Shown here in pieces: positions 16,318-26,330 of a stretch of 42,043 bases of DNA (the first letter of the stretch is position 1; each line of letters opens with the position of its first letter). The stretch is from an uncultured Ruminococcus sp. GTDB lineage: Bacteria > Bacillota > Clostridia > Oscillospirales > Acutalibacteraceae. The stretch covers positions 1 through 42,043 of the forward strand of contig CACYSI010000005.1 of NCBI GenBank assembly GCA_902776975.1, given 5' to 3'. The position numbers and the translations under genes were made by a program. The notes under the pieces were generated by a model. That model did no database searches and was not told the DNA's origin. It was given only the letters and a program-made list of their open reading frames with translations.

Positions 16318-18355
16318 ACGAGCTCACCTCCTTGAGTTTTTTGATTATCAGTGATGAGCCGAGGTCGACCTTAGCGCCTACCTCGCGCATACCGATCTTA
16401 AAATCGTACATCCCCTCGGATATACTGATAAGTCCGAGCTCGTTCATGCTCTCGAGTATGACTCTGAGCTTTCCGCAGCCTATACCGCCTATACGGTACA
16501 GCAGCGCGTCGAACGGATAGTTAAACCCGTTTTCGGCTCTCAAAAACCGATAGACCACGGCAAACTCCTGACGGCTCGGCAGAATAGATCTCGCCTCATC
16601 GGGAGTGATATCATCACCCCTGCAGAATTTCTCGAATAATTCTTTAGAAGAAATTATTTCATCTTCGTCCTGTCCCGAAAAACGCATATCGCGTATAAAA
16701 ACCGACAGGCTCTCGTTATTATTATATACATTGATATCCAAAGTAACCGCTAAATCCACAATATCGCCTACTCGATACGGAAATTCGGCAAGCGTGGTCG
16801 AAAAGCGCATAGCGTATACGGTACTTTCGCCTCTCGAAAGGGTCAGCCGCAGGTGTCTGCCGCCGCCAATCTCGCGGATATCACGCAGCGTCATGTTGTA
16901 AAGTCCGAACAGCGGAGTCGGATTGCCCGATCCGTACGGCTCAAGCAGTGAAAGCCCGCGCGCGAGCTCTACACTGAGCTGCGAGGGATTGAGCTTGCAG
17001 TCAAGCTCTAAGGTCGGAGCGGGTATCGGGTTAAGCTGTGCGTAGCGGTTGATCTGTGTGATAAAATCTTCGATATTCTCTCTGCGTATGCCGAAGCCAA
17101 CCGCCATGGGATGACCTCCGCACTGGATGAGCAGGTCGGAGCATGAGAACACGGCGTCGATAAGCGAAAAACCGGCTACCGATCTGCCTGACGCCCTGCA
17201 CACATCATCATCGAGGGTAATGATGATCACAGGCTTGTTATATACCTCTTTGATCCTTGAGGCTACTATACCTATAACGCCCTTGTGCCAGCCCTCGCCA
17301 TATACTACAATAACACGGTTATTGACTATAGACGGATTCTCTCTTATCAGCGAATCTATATCGGAGAGGATATCCCTCTCTATCTGCTGACGCTCAACAT
17401 TATCTGCGCTGAGCTCAGCCGCAATATCCGCAGCGTACTCTTCATCATCGGTCAGAAGCATAGAGACCGACTTCTGTGAAAGTCCCAGTCTGCCGCCCGC
17501 GTTTATCCGCGGCACCATTGTAAAGCTAAGGTTGCCCGCAGAGATGTTCCTGCCGCTGAGTCCCGACTCTTCAACAAGCGCCGCTAAACCTAAGCGATCG
17601 CCGTTGTTGATATGTCTTAGACCGTTGCGTACAAGCACGCGGTTCTCGCCTCTGAGAGATACTATATCCCCCACCGTGCCTATAGCCGCAAGGTCGGAAT
17701 AGTTCTCGAGGAGTCCCTCGATATCGGCGTACTCACCCTCGATAGCCTGTACGAGCTTAAAGGCTACGCCTACACCTGATAATTCTTTAAAAGAACTATC
17801 GCAATCTTTTCTGTGAAGATCTATCACCGCTGCCGCGTCCGGTAAAACATCCGGCACGGCATGGTGATCGGTTATTACCGTATCTATGCCGAGGCTCTTG
17901 GCGTACGCTACCTCGTCGACGGCGGCAACTCCGTTATCAACGGTTATAATCAGCTTGACTCCGCGCTCATATATCTTTGACACAGCGCCCTTGTTCATAC
18001 CGTAGCCCTCAGACTCGCGCGACGGGATATAGTAGATGACATCAGCGCCGATATCAGAAAGATATGAGTACAAAAGCGCTGTGGATGTGACTCCGTCGGC
18101 GTCAAAATCGCCGTATACGCATATGCGCTCGCCGTACTCGACCGCCGCCTGTATACGCTCAACAGCCTTATCCATATCCTTGATTTCAAACGGTGAGGCA
18201 GTAAGGGTATCGCCGTACAGAAAATCCTCGATATCCCTTTCATCGGTAACGCCGCGGATATCCAAAAGCATAGCCAAGAGCATAGGCAGCTCATAACGCT
18301 GAGAAACAGCGATCGCGTTATCTTTATTCAAATTTCTGGTTATCCATTTTTTCAT
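16310..18355 (-). CDS. recJ: Single-stranded-DNA exonuclease RecJ
   Basis: RecJ degrades single-stranded DNA 5' to 3' in recombination and mismatch or base-excision repair. The DHH phosphoesterase motifs are present: DFDADGVTS (aspartates near 83, 85 and 87) and TDHH (163-165), followed by a DHHA1 domain with the glycine-rich GGHPMAVGFG. The frame is open upstream to 18478, but GGAG lies 6 bases before the ATG at 18355, giving 681 residues. The C-terminal extension after about residue 560 is typical of Gram-positive RecJ. The stop overlaps rel by 8 bases. Confidence 0.96.
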   Translation of the reverse strand: MKKWITRNLNKDNAIAVSQRYELPMLLAMLLDIRGVTDERDIEDFLYGDTLTASPFEIKDMDKAVERIQAAVEYGERICVYGDFDADGVTSTALLYSYLSDIGADVIYYIPSRESEGYGMNKGAVSKIYERGVKLIITVDNGVAAVDEVAYAKSLGIDTVITDHHAVPDVLPDAAAVIDLHRKDCDSSFKELSGVGVAFKLVQAIEGEYADIEGLLENYSDLAAIGTVGDIVSLRGENRVLVRNGLRHINNGDRLGLAALVEESGLSGRNISAGNLSFTMVPRINAGGRLGLSQKSVSMLLTDDEEYAADIAAELSADNVERQQIERDILSDIDSLIRENPSIVNNRVIVVYGEGWHKGVIGIVASRIKEVYNKPVIIITLDDDVCRASGRSVAGFSLIDAVFSCSDLLIQCGGHPMAVGFGIRRENIEDFITQINRYAQLNPIPAPTLELDCKLNPSQLSVELARGLSLLEPYGSGNPTPLFGLYNMTLRDIREIGGGRHLRLTLSRGESTVYAMRFSTTLAEFPYRVGDIVDLAVTLDINVYNNNESLSVFIRDMRFSGQDEDEIISSKELFEKFCRGDDITPDEARSILPSRQEFAVVYRFLRAENGFNYPFDALLYRIGGIGCGKLRVILESMNELGLISISEGMYDFKIGMREVGAKVDLGSSLIIKKLKEVSSYE

Positions 18356-18413
18356 CGGGTTCTCCAATAGGTCAACGTGTTCGTTCTGTCGTTCGTTTGA
18401 TAGTGTGTGTTTA

Positions 18414-20081
18414 TTATTCTTTTGCAGAATTAAGCAACTCTCTTGCGTGATTGAGCGCGCTGTCTGTGATCTGCTCACCGCCGACTATTCGCGCAAGCTC
18501 GCGCACCCTGCCGTCGGTATCGAGAGCGTCGACCTGAGTGAATGTACGGTCGTCACGCACGCTCTTGCTGATGAACAGGTGGTTGTCGGCAAAGGCGGCT
18601 ATCTGAGCCTGATGAGTCACGCACAGCACCTGGCTGTCTTTTGAGAGCTGACTGAGCTTTCTGCCGACTCTGTCGGCTGCAGAGCCCGAGATACCCGTAT
18701 CTATCTCGTCAAAGATCAAGGTCTGTACAAAGTCAGCCCTCGACAGGACAGTCTTGATAGCGAGCATCATACGCGAGAGCTCGCCGCCCGACGCTATCTT
18801 GGACACGGGCTTAGGCTCCTCGCCGGGGTTGGTAGAGATCAAAAACTCTATCTTATCTATACCGCGTGAGTTCAGCTCGACCTCATCGCGCTGTATCTCT
18901 AATCTGACGTTAGGCATCAGCAGGAAGGACATCTCACGCTCTACGGAGGCTCTGAACTGCTCTCCCGCGTTTGTTCTTATTGTTGAAATTTCTTTTGCGG
19001 AATTATACGCTTCCGTATACAGCTTCTCTCTTTTCGCCGTGAGCTGCTCACGGTTATACGCGTAATCATTAAGAGATTTTAATTCTTTTTTAGCATTATC
19101 AAGATAAGCGAGCATCTCTTCCTCGCTGTCGCCGTACTTATGTCTTAGGCGATACAGCAAATCAAGCCTCTCTTCTATCTCTTCAAGTCTGCCGGGGTCG
19201 GCGTCTATGTCGTCCATGGCGCGCTCGAGCTCGTCGGATATATCCTGAAGCTCGTACAAAGCCGATGACAAACGATCCGCGACGCCCTCAAGCGAGCTCA
19301 TATATCTTGAAGCCGTCATAGCCGAAGATGAAGCGTCGTCGATCATACGCACAGCGCCGTCGGTGTCGTCGTCACCGCACAGAGCCGCCCGAGCCCTCAT
19401 AAGCTCCTTGGCGATCTTCTCACGGTTTTGCAGAGCCGTACGCTCCTGTGTGAGAGCGTCATACTCGCCTACGGTGATATCGGCGTCTTCAAGCTCGGAT
19501 ATCTGGAAGGTCAGCAGGTCGATCCTTCTCAGCCGCTCCGCCTCGTCGGTATCAGCCGAGCTGAGCTCCTCCTCGACAGCCCTCAGCTCTCTGTATATCT
19601 TGCGGTACTCAGAAAGCTTAGGCGTAAGCTCGGCGAGAGCGTCTATGTAAACGATATGCAGAGCGGGATTCATAAGCTCGAGGTTATCGTTCTGACCGTG
19701 GATGTTGATCAGATACTCGCCGATATCCTTGAGAGCCGCTACGGTAGCGGGACGAGAGTTTATACGGCAGGTGTTTTTGCCCGACACGGACAGCTCGCGG
19801 GACAGGATCAGAGTGCCGTCCTCAGCCTCATAGCCCATTGTGCCGAGCTTTTTGAGCACGAGCTCAGAGACATCCTCGAAGGCAGCGCTGACAAAGGCGG
19901 ACTCGGCGCCCGAGCGGATGATACCGCGCGAAGAGCGCTTACCGAGCACCGCGTTGATCGAGTCGATCACTATGCTCTTACCCGCTCCCGTCTCACCGGT
20001 GAGCACGTTGAGACCGGCAGTGAAGTCAATATTGCTTTTTTCAATAACCGCTATATTCTCGATATAAAGGTTAGTAAGCAT
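18414..20081 (-). CDS. recN: DNA repair protein RecN
   Basis: RecN is an SMC-like ATPase that tethers broken DNA ends during double-strand-break repair. It has a Walker A site GETGAGKS (29-36), central coiled coils (about 150-370), the ABC signature ASGGELSRMMLA and a Walker B segment LIFDEIDTGISG. The 555 residues are the usual length. The RBS AAAGG is 12 bases before the ATG, rather far. Its place next to argR and nadK is the conserved Firmicutes order (xseB-ispA-dxs-tlyA-nadK-argR-recN). Confidence 0.98.
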   Translation of the reverse strand: MLTNLYIENIAVIEKSNIDFTAGLNVLTGETGAGKSIVIDSINAVLGKRSSRGIIRSGAESAFVSAAFEDVSELVLKKLGTMGYEAEDGTLILSRELSVSGKNTCRINSRPATVAALKDIGEYLINIHGQNDNLELMNPALHIVYIDALAELTPKLSEYRKIYRELRAVEEELSSADTDEAERLRRIDLLTFQISELEDADITVGEYDALTQERTALQNREKIAKELMRARAALCGDDDTDGAVRMIDDASSSAMTASRYMSSLEGVADRLSSALYELQDISDELERAMDDIDADPGRLEEIEERLDLLYRLRHKYGDSEEEMLAYLDNAKKELKSLNDYAYNREQLTAKREKLYTEAYNSAKEISTIRTNAGEQFRASVEREMSFLLMPNVRLEIQRDEVELNSRGIDKIEFLISTNPGEEPKPVSKIASGGELSRMMLAIKTVLSRADFVQTLIFDEIDTGISGSAADRVGRKLSQLSKDSQVLCVTHQAQIAAFADNHLFISKSVRDDRTFTQVDALDTDGRVRELARIVGGEQITDSALNHARELLNSAKE

Positions 20082-20209
20082 ACAGGTTCAATACCTTTCC
20101 GCCCACTGTAAAACTGAAAGGTCGCGTCGCTCATACCTGCCGTGGGCATACAGGCGGCGAATCTATATACAAGGGGGCATAAACGCCTATCGCTCAGCCC
20201 TCTTCACTT

Positions 20210-20659
20210 TCAATTAAGATAATCGTTAAAAGTGTCGGCGCACAACTCGGCGTTTTTCTCATCCTTGCAGACTACGAATATCGTATCGTCGCCGGCGAGA
20301 GTACCTACTACCATCTCAAAAGACATCATATCCAAAGCCGCGCAGGCTGCCTGAGCCATGCCGCTGAAGGTCTTTATCACCACGATATTGAGCGCTCTTT
20401 CGATAGAGATAACAGAAGAAGCGAAGAGTGACTTAAAATTATTTTTCGCTCCCTTATCCGAGCTCGGTGAAGCCTGATAACGGTACTTGCCGTCAGGCAG
20501 CAGAGTCTTGGTGAGTCTGAGCTGCTTGATATCGCGGGATACCGTAGACTGTGTCACATCATAGCCGTCGGCGCGCAGATACTCGATAAGTTCTTCCTGC
20601 GTTGTGATCGGATACTTGTTGATGAGCTCCAGAATTTTGTTATGCCTTGTTGTTTTCAT
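20210..20659 (-). CDS. argR: Arginine repressor ArgR/AhrC
   Basis: ArgR is a hexameric, arginine-sensing regulator of arginine synthesis and breakdown. The N-terminal winged helix (1-70) contains the family signature QSTVSRDIKQLRLTK. The C-terminal oligomerisation and arginine-binding domain (80-149) contains GTLAGDDTIFVV, with the paired aspartates that bind arginine. AAGGAG precedes the ATG. The gene lies between nadK and recN, as in most Firmicutes; about 128 bases without a gene separate it from recN, and I see no clear ARG box there. Confidence 0.97.
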   Translation of the reverse strand: MKTTRHNKILELINKYPITTQEELIEYLRADGYDVTQSTVSRDIKQLRLTKTLLPDGKYRYQASPSSDKGAKNNFKSLFASSVISIERALNIVVIKTFSGMAQAACAALDMMSFEMVVGTLAGDDTIFVVCKDEKNAELCADTFNDYLN

Positions 20660-20673
20660 TTTGCTTGGTCTCC

Positions 20674-21513
20674 TTATATTTCCTTGAGTTTTTCGCTGAG
20701 AAGAGTATAAAAATTCTTCTCTTTAAGAATAATAAGCTGTAATTCGAGCGGTGACTTACACACCGTGATGATATCGTCGGAGGATACGGGGATATGATGC
20801 TGTCCGTCTACAGTCAGATAGCACTTGAGGTCTGATGACGGGAGCACCCGGGCGCTGAGCACCGCATCCTCGCCGAACACTACCTGTCTCGACGACAGAG
20901 CGTGGGGACATACCGGCGCGTGGAGTATGCAGCGCATATCGGGCTGGACTACGGGGCCGCCGGCAGAGAACGAGTATGCCGTAGAGCCTGTCGGAGTAGC
21001 GAAGAGCATACCGTCGGCACGGTAAGAGATTATCCTCTCGCCGCCGAGCTCAACAGACAGATCTACCATACCGGAGAGCGAGTCGCGGTGTATGATCGCG
21101 TCATTTACCGCCGTGAAGCTCTGATCCGCGCCGTCCTTACGCACCGTTATCTCAAGCAGCATACGCCTCTGTATACGGTAACTGCCGTCAAAGAGCTTTT
21201 TAAGCTCGTCTATCTCCTCGGGCTCTATGTTGGCTACAAAGCCGATACGCCCGAGATTTATACCCAAAAGCGGCTTGCCGTACAGAGCCGCGTACTTGGC
21301 GTTATGTATTATCGTGCCATCGCCGCCTACGGTCACCGCTATATCGCTCTCGCGGATCATGCTCTCGGCGGTATCCGAGACAGCAGTCCCCTCTACGGGA
21401 CAGTCGGCGCATGAAAGCACCTCTGCCCCCATTGAGCGAAGCAGCTCGGCAGCCGCTGACGCTACCTCCGCGGCGCGTTTTTTGTCTTTATTAACTATCA
21501 GCGATATTTTCAT
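20674..21513 (-). CDS. nadK: NAD kinase
   Basis: NAD kinase phosphorylates NAD to NADP using ATP or polyphosphate. The hallmark GGDGT lies at 63-67, and the NAD-binding NDAIIHR motif and the glycine-rich segment TPTGSTAYSFSAGGP follow. Two adjacent ATG codons occur; the second (21513) has the better distance to GAGG and fits the family start MKISLIVN. It is co-transcribed with tlyA upstream and argR downstream. Confidence 0.97.
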   Translation of the reverse strand: MKISLIVNKDKKRAAEVASAAAELLRSMGAEVLSCADCPVEGTAVSDTAESMIRESDIAVTVGGDGTIIHNAKYAALYGKPLLGINLGRIGFVANIEPEEIDELKKLFDGSYRIQRRMLLEITVRKDGADQSFTAVNDAIIHRDSLSGMVDLSVELGGERIISYRADGMLFATPTGSTAYSFSAGGPVVQPDMRCILHAPVCPHALSSRQVVFGEDAVLSARVLPSSDLKCYLTVDGQHHIPVSSDDIITVCKSPLELQLIILKEKNFYTLLSEKLKEI

Positions 21514-21522
21514 CATATCACC

Positions 21523-22323
21523 TCAGTCGAGCTCATCGTGCGACGCCTGTACTACCTCTGCCGCGGATACCGTCAGCAGGTTTTCAGGCTCATTCGAGCT
21601 CCTGATATACAAAAGATATTCTATATTGCCCTGGGGACCCTTGATCGGTGAATAATCGAGTCCCAGTACCGAAAAGCCGTTATCGAGGCAGAAGGCTATG
21701 ATCTCGTCTACGACTGCCTCGTGGATCTTTTTATCACGGACTACGCCGTTTTTTCCTACATGCTCTCTGCCTGCTTCAAACTGAGGCTTGATAAGGCACA
21801 CGCCCTCGGCGTTATCACCGCACACGCCTCTCGCGGCGGGCAGGATCAGCCTTAAGGATATGAACGCAACATCTACCGAGAAAAAGTCGATGCTTTCAGG
21901 CACCTGCTCACGCGTTACATACCGCATATTGGTGCGTTCGAGATTGACTACACGGGGATCGTTGCGCAGCTTCCACGCGAGCTGACCGTAACCCACATCC
22001 ACGGCATACACCTTATCGGCGCCGTTTTGGAGCATACAGTCGGTAAAGCCTCCGGTAGAAGCTCCTATATCCATGGTGACCTTACCGTCGAGAGATATGG
22101 GAAAAACGCTCATGGCTTTCTCTAACTTATATCCGCCGCGCGATACATATCGGAGCTTATTGTCGCGCACCTCCACGGCGGCGCTTTCATCATAAGAGGA
22201 GCCTGCTTTATCAGCCTTCTGGTTGTTGACATATACACAGCCGGACATGATGACTGCCTTAGCCTTTTCACGGCTCTCAAAAAAGCCTCTCTCAACAAGA
22301 AGTACATCCAGTCTTTTTTTCAT
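21523..22323 (-). CDS. tlyA: TlyA-family rRNA 2'-O-methyltransferase (YqxC)
   Basis: TlyA proteins methylate ribose 2'-OH groups of 16S and/or 23S rRNA. An N-terminal S4 domain (about 4-65, MKKRLDVLLVERGFFESREKA in two overlapping parts) binds RNA. An FtsJ-type methyltransferase domain follows with the SAM motif DIGASTGGFTDCML. The 266 residues are normal. The gene begins 4 bases after dxs ends, so the two are almost certainly coupled. Its presence between dxs and nadK is conserved in Firmicutes and Actinobacteria. Confidence 0.95.
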   Translation of the reverse strand: MKKRLDVLLVERGFFESREKAKAVIMSGCVYVNNQKADKAGSSYDESAAVEVRDNKLRYVSRGGYKLEKAMSVFPISLDGKVTMDIGASTGGFTDCMLQNGADKVYAVDVGYGQLAWKLRNDPRVVNLERTNMRYVTREQVPESIDFFSVDVAFISLRLILPAARGVCGDNAEGVCLIKPQFEAGREHVGKNGVVRDKKIHEAVVDEIIAFCLDNGFSVLGLDYSPIKGPQGNIEYLLYIRSSNEPENLLTVSAAEVVQASHDELD

Positions 22324-22327
22324 ACCC

Positions 22328-24175
22328 TTACCTCACCGCCTCAGCCATAGAATCGGCGTCGAGCCCGAGTGTTTTAAGGGAGCTTTGGACAGACGCGTGC
22401 TGTACAAATACGTTATCTATCGCCCGTATGGTAAAGCTGCCGTCATAGCCGAGCTCATCGAGCTTATCGCGCATGATATCCGCGACAGAACCGCTGCGCA
22501 TACCCTCTTCAAAGAAGAGTATCCGCTTAAAGCCTTTGGCAAACTCTACGGCGGCAGGATCGATCGGCTTGATGCGGCAGAGCTTGAGGATACAGATATC
22601 CCTGCCGTTTTCTTTGACGATATCGCGGGCTTTGACAGCCTCTGTGAACAGTCTGCCGTAGGTTACGATAAGGGTATCTGACTCTTTATCTCCCCATATA
22701 TCATAATTGATGTTCTCGGTCTCATAGCCATCGGGTCTGTCGCTCTCTCCCCCGCGCGGATATCTTACCGCGGCAAGACTGTCGGCGGTATATATCGCGG
22801 CGGTAAGCGAATTACGCAAGCCGTCAAAATAACACGGAGAATACACTACAGATCCGGGGATAGAGTTGAGCATAGACACATCAAACAGACCCTGGTGGGT
22901 CTCGCCGTCCTCGCCTACCACACCGGCGCGGTCGATAGCGAGAGTCAGATGAGCGCCCTGCATGGCGGCGTCATGGATCAGCTGATCATATCCGCGCTGC
23001 AGGAAGGTCGAATAAACCGCGAAGACAGGCAGCATACCGCTGACGGCAAGTCCCGACGCGAAGGTAACGGCGTGCTCTTCGGCGATACCTACGTCAAAGA
23101 ATCTGTCCCTATATAACTTCGCGAAATCCTTGAGTCCCGTGCCCGCCGCCATAGCCGCGGTAACGGCGCAGATCTTGCTGTCGTTTTCGGCAAGAGAACA
23201 CAGATGTCCTCCGAATACCGAAGAGAAATTCTCCTTACTGCTGATCGGCTCTCCCGTATCAACATTGAAGGAGCCTACGCCGTGGTATGAGGTAGAGTCA
23301 TCCTCGGCGTACTTATAGCCCTTGCCTTTTTTAGTGACGACATGGAGCAGAGCGGGATCCTTGGATTTTTTGAGCGCATTGAGCGCGTTGGTGAGTTCCT
23401 CCATGTTATGACCGTCTACAGGGCCGTAGTATGACAGCCCCAGTTTATCGAATATAGTATGCCTGTACATAACGTGCTTGACCTTAGCCTTGGAGCGTTT
23501 GAGCACAGTGCCTACGGGACTGCCGAAAAACGGTATCTTGTTCAGCGCGCGCTCGGTACCGCTCTTGAGCCTCAAGTACCACGGCTGCATACGGATAGAC
23601 GATAGATACCTCGCCATAGCGCCCACGTTGCGGCTGATAGACATACGGTTATCGTTGAGTATGATTATAAAATTCTTTTTATATCTGCCCGCGTTGTTCA
23701 TGCCCTCATAAGCCATGCCGCCCGTCAGCGAGCCGTCGCCGATAACGGCTATGGTATATGAGTCGTCGTTTTCGAGCAGCTTTGCCTCGGCTATGCCGAG
23801 AGCCGCAGAGATAGAGGTAGAGGCGTGACCCGCTATAAAAGCGTCATACTCGCTCTCACAGCGCTTGGGAAAGCCCGACAGGCCTCCCTCACGGCGGATA
23901 GTATCTATCCTGTCATAGCGTCCCGTGAGCATCTTGTGGGTATAGCTCTGATGCCCGACATCAAACACTACGCTGTCACGCGGACAGTCAAACACCTTGT
24001 GCAGAGCTACGGTAAGCTCTACCGTGCCGAGATTAGAGGACAGATGTCCGCCGTTGACCGATACTATGTCGATCAGCTTTTCACGGATCTCGGCGCAAAG
24101 CTGTTCAAGCTGCTCATCACTCAGCGACTTTAAGTCCGCGGGAGATTTTATTGTAGATAAAATATCATAAGACAT
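22328..24175 (-). CDS. dxs: 1-deoxy-D-xylulose-5-phosphate synthase
   Basis: Dxs condenses pyruvate and glyceraldehyde 3-phosphate, the first step of the MEP route to isoprenoids and also a source of thiamine and pyridoxal precursors. It carries the catalytic-region GHQSYTHK (His near 75), the thiamine-diphosphate motif GDGSLTGG (146-153) with its asparagine 26 residues later, and a transketolase C-terminal domain. The 615 residues are standard. AGGTG lies before the ATG. It follows ispA, so early and late isoprenoid steps are co-expressed. Confidence 0.98.
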   Translation of the reverse strand: MSYDILSTIKSPADLKSLSDEQLEQLCAEIREKLIDIVSVNGGHLSSNLGTVELTVALHKVFDCPRDSVVFDVGHQSYTHKMLTGRYDRIDTIRREGGLSGFPKRCESEYDAFIAGHASTSISAALGIAEAKLLENDDSYTIAVIGDGSLTGGMAYEGMNNAGRYKKNFIIILNDNRMSISRNVGAMARYLSSIRMQPWYLRLKSGTERALNKIPFFGSPVGTVLKRSKAKVKHVMYRHTIFDKLGLSYYGPVDGHNMEELTNALNALKKSKDPALLHVVTKKGKGYKYAEDDSTSYHGVGSFNVDTGEPISSKENFSSVFGGHLCSLAENDSKICAVTAAMAAGTGLKDFAKLYRDRFFDVGIAEEHAVTFASGLAVSGMLPVFAVYSTFLQRGYDQLIHDAAMQGAHLTLAIDRAGVVGEDGETHQGLFDVSMLNSIPGSVVYSPCYFDGLRNSLTAAIYTADSLAAVRYPRGGESDRPDGYETENINYDIWGDKESDTLIVTYGRLFTEAVKARDIVKENGRDICILKLCRIKPIDPAAVEFAKGFKRILFFEEGMRSGSVADIMRDKLDELGYDGSFTIRAIDNVFVQHASVQSSLKTLGLDADSMAEAVR

Positions 24176-24214
24176 AACGCACCTGATATTATCCGGTAGA
24201 TAAAGTCCCGGATA

Positions 24215-25087
24215 TTATTTCTTTCTGTTAGCCAGCTTAACAGCGAACTCCGCGAGCGATGTCGTATCACCGTCAAAGGCGCTCAGAGCTTCGACCGCTT
24301 CTGCGGTAAGCTCATCTACATACTCGCGGCAGCGATCCATGCCGAGCAGTGACATAAAGGTGTTTTTATCGTTATCAGCGTCGCTGCCTATGGGCTTGCC
24401 CAGCTCCTCGGCGGTAGAGGTCACATCGAGTATATCGTCCACTATCTGGAACGCCAGCCCGATACCGTGAGCATAGCGCTCGGCGGCTTTGACCCTGGCG
24501 TCATCAGCGCCCGCGGCTATGCAGCCCATCATACAGGCGGCTTCGATCAGGTTAGCGGTCTTTTTCTCCTCCATGAGCCTAACGGTATCTATACCTACGC
24601 TCTTGTGCTCGATGCTGAGATCTATATCCTGACCTCCGACCATGCCCAAAAGTCCGGACTTCTGCGCCAGCACACAAGCGGCGCGAGCGGCTCTGTCGGC
24701 GCCCGCCGCGGCTATCGCCTCATCCGACAGCATAGCGGCATACGCCATGCTTTGCAGAGCGTCGCCCGCTAAAACCGCGGTATTCTCACCGTAAACCTTG
24801 TGGTTAGACGGCTTGCCGCGACGATAGTCATCGTCGTCCATGCACGGCAGATCATCGTGTATCAGAGAGTAGGTATGTACCATCTCAACAGCGCAGGCAA
24901 AAGGCAAAGCCTCTTCAACACTGCCGCCGCACAGCTCAGCGAACGCTAAAGTAAGCGACGGACGTACACGCTTGCCTTTAAGTCCCAGTGAGTAGGCTAC
25001 TGAATCAATGAGCTTATGCTCCTTATACTCTCCCTTGGGGATGTATCTTTCGAGAGCGGCCTCGATGACCGCTGTATAATCTTTCAT
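24215..25087 (-). CDS. ispA: Farnesyl/geranyl diphosphate synthase (polyprenyl synthetase)
   Basis: This enzyme condenses isopentenyl and allylic diphosphates to give C15 to C20 chains for undecaprenyl lipid and other isoprenoids. The first aspartate-rich motif is DDLPCMDDDD (78-87), with the longer DDxxxxD spacing typical of bacterial farnesyl synthases. The second, DDILD, lies near 217-221. Its 290 residues match the family. It starts one base after the xseB stop and precedes dxs. Confidence 0.96.
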   Translation of the reverse strand: MKDYTAVIEAALERYIPKGEYKEHKLIDSVAYSLGLKGKRVRPSLTLAFAELCGGSVEEALPFACAVEMVHTYSLIHDDLPCMDDDDYRRGKPSNHKVYGENTAVLAGDALQSMAYAAMLSDEAIAAAGADRAARAACVLAQKSGLLGMVGGQDIDLSIEHKSVGIDTVRLMEEKKTANLIEAACMMGCIAAGADDARVKAAERYAHGIGLAFQIVDDILDVTSTAEELGKPIGSDADNDKNTFMSLLGMDRCREYVDELTAEAVEALSAFDGDTTSLAEFAVKLANRKK

Positions 25088-25088
25088 A

Positions 25089-25313
25089 TCAAACCTCTTC
25101 GTTCTCAGCCTGAGCTATACGCTCGTTTATATCGGTTATACGCAGCTTGGCGCTGTCGAGCTTCTTGCGGCACAAAAGCGCGAGCTCGCATGCCTTCTCG
25201 TACAGCTCGATATGCTCTTCTAACTTCAAAGACGGATTCTCGAGCGCCTCTACAGCCTGCTGCAGAGCGCCGAAAGCCTGTTCAAAATCCATGTTTTCAT
25301 TTATCTTGCTCAT
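25089..25313 (-). CDS. xseB: Exodeoxyribonuclease VII small subunit
   Basis: XseB is the small helical subunit that assembles in several copies on XseA to form exonuclease VII, a single-strand-specific nuclease. The 74-residue product contains the family segment FEQAFGALQQAVEALENP and a long second helix. AGAGGA lies 5 bases before the ATG at 25313; a much longer reading starting inside whiA is not needed. Its start overlaps the end of whiA by 17 bases. The usual upstream partner xseA is not here and must lie elsewhere or be absent. Confidence 0.93.
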   Translation of the reverse strand: MSKINENMDFEQAFGALQQAVEALENPSLKLEEHIELYEKACELALLCRKKLDSAKLRITDINERIAQAENEEV

Positions 25314-26232
25314 GGTCATCCTCTTCTGCCATATTGATGATTTTTTCGAGTCGGTGATTGACTCCGCTGCGGGATATAGGCGGATCGAGCCTCGCGCCAA
25401 GATCTCTGAGCGACAGCTCGGGATAGTCATATCTGAGCTGAGCGAGAGCTTTCAGCTCGTCCGGGAGGAGATTATATCTGCCGTCCTTTTTGAGCTTATT
25501 GATCGCCCTGATCTGTCTCGCGGACGCCGAGGCGGTCTTTTGCAGATTAGCTATCTCGGAGTTCGCCTTACGGTTAGCGGTGTTGCGAACCTGCTTGAGC
25601 GCCTTGGTGCCCATCACGTTCATAGCCGCGTTGACGGCGCCCATGTATGTCAGCAGGTCAGTGATCTGCTCGCTGTCCTTGATATAGGCGATATACGCGC
25701 CGCCTCTGGAGAGGGTCTTGGCGTTGATATCACAGTCCTGTATCTCTCTTATTATGCGGCAGATATCCATACACAGGTTGAGGTAGCTTACCGCGAACTC
25801 GAGGTGATAGCCCTTATCGGGATCGGTGACAGAGCCGCACGCGAGGAAAGCTCCTCTGATAAACGCGCGCTGCTCCTCCTCATCGTCGATGTTGGCGCGG
25901 TTGACGCGCAGGGTGATCTCCCGCTCGTCATGACCGTAATACTCAAATATCCTGCGGCATTTGTCGGGGGACTTGACCGTTACGGTATAGGTGCGGTTGC
26001 GCCCGCTCTCACCCTTCATGGGAGCGACGACCTCGCACTTAGCCTTGAACAGCTTATCCGCCAAAAATATGAAATGCGAGAAGGTATGCTCGTTCTCTGT
26101 CTTGAAGACTATGCTGTCGGGTCTGAACTCCCGCCCGAGAAGCAGCATGGCGTACAGCTCGCTGTATTGCAGCGGCAGCCGCGTAGACAGCTTGCGGCAT
26201 ATCTCACGCTTTGTTTCTGTTGAAAAAGACAT
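25297..26232 (-). CDS. whiA: Sporulation/cell-division regulator WhiA
   Basis: WhiA combines a LAGLIDADG-like N-terminal domain (about 1-190, lacking nuclease activity in the family) with a C-terminal helix-turn-helix (about 225-300, ending in LRDLGARLDPPISRSG). In Bacillus it supports division and chromosome segregation. The 311 residues are standard. The murB-rapZ-whiA neighbourhood is conserved, but yvcK, normally between rapZ and whiA, is missing. The ATG has no recognisable RBS: a heptad repeat begins 9 bases upstream and occupies the position where one would be. Confidence 0.96.
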   Translation of the reverse strand: MSFSTETKREICRKLSTRLPLQYSELYAMLLLGREFRPDSIVFKTENEHTFSHFIFLADKLFKAKCEVVAPMKGESGRNRTYTVTVKSPDKCRRIFEYYGHDEREITLRVNRANIDDEEEQRAFIRGAFLACGSVTDPDKGYHLEFAVSYLNLCMDICRIIREIQDCDINAKTLSRGGAYIAYIKDSEQITDLLTYMGAVNAAMNVMGTKALKQVRNTANRKANSEIANLQKTASASARQIRAINKLKKDGRYNLLPDELKALAQLRYDYPELSLRDLGARLDPPISRSGVNHRLEKIINMAEEDDHEQDK

Positions 26233-26241
26233 TACATTAAT

Positions 26242-26269
26242 TAGGAATGAGGAATTAGGAATGAGGAAT
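26242..26269. repeat. Heptanucleotide tandem array upstream of whiA (4 units)
   Basis: Four 7-base units alternate TAGGAAT and GAGGAAT. They are the reverse complement of the ATTCCTA-type units at 38718-38745. The array starts within 10 bases of the whiA start codon. Confidence 0.75.
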
Positions 26270-26330
26270 TTAAACTATTTGCAACACTTATCTTCCACAG
26301 TAAACGCAGTAATAAATTCGATAAAACCCG

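Noticed and set aside
20082-20209. A regulatory RNA or ARG box between argR and recN
   Set aside because: Only a weak GCCCAC/GTGGGC pairing is visible and no ARG-box-like palindrome was recognised.
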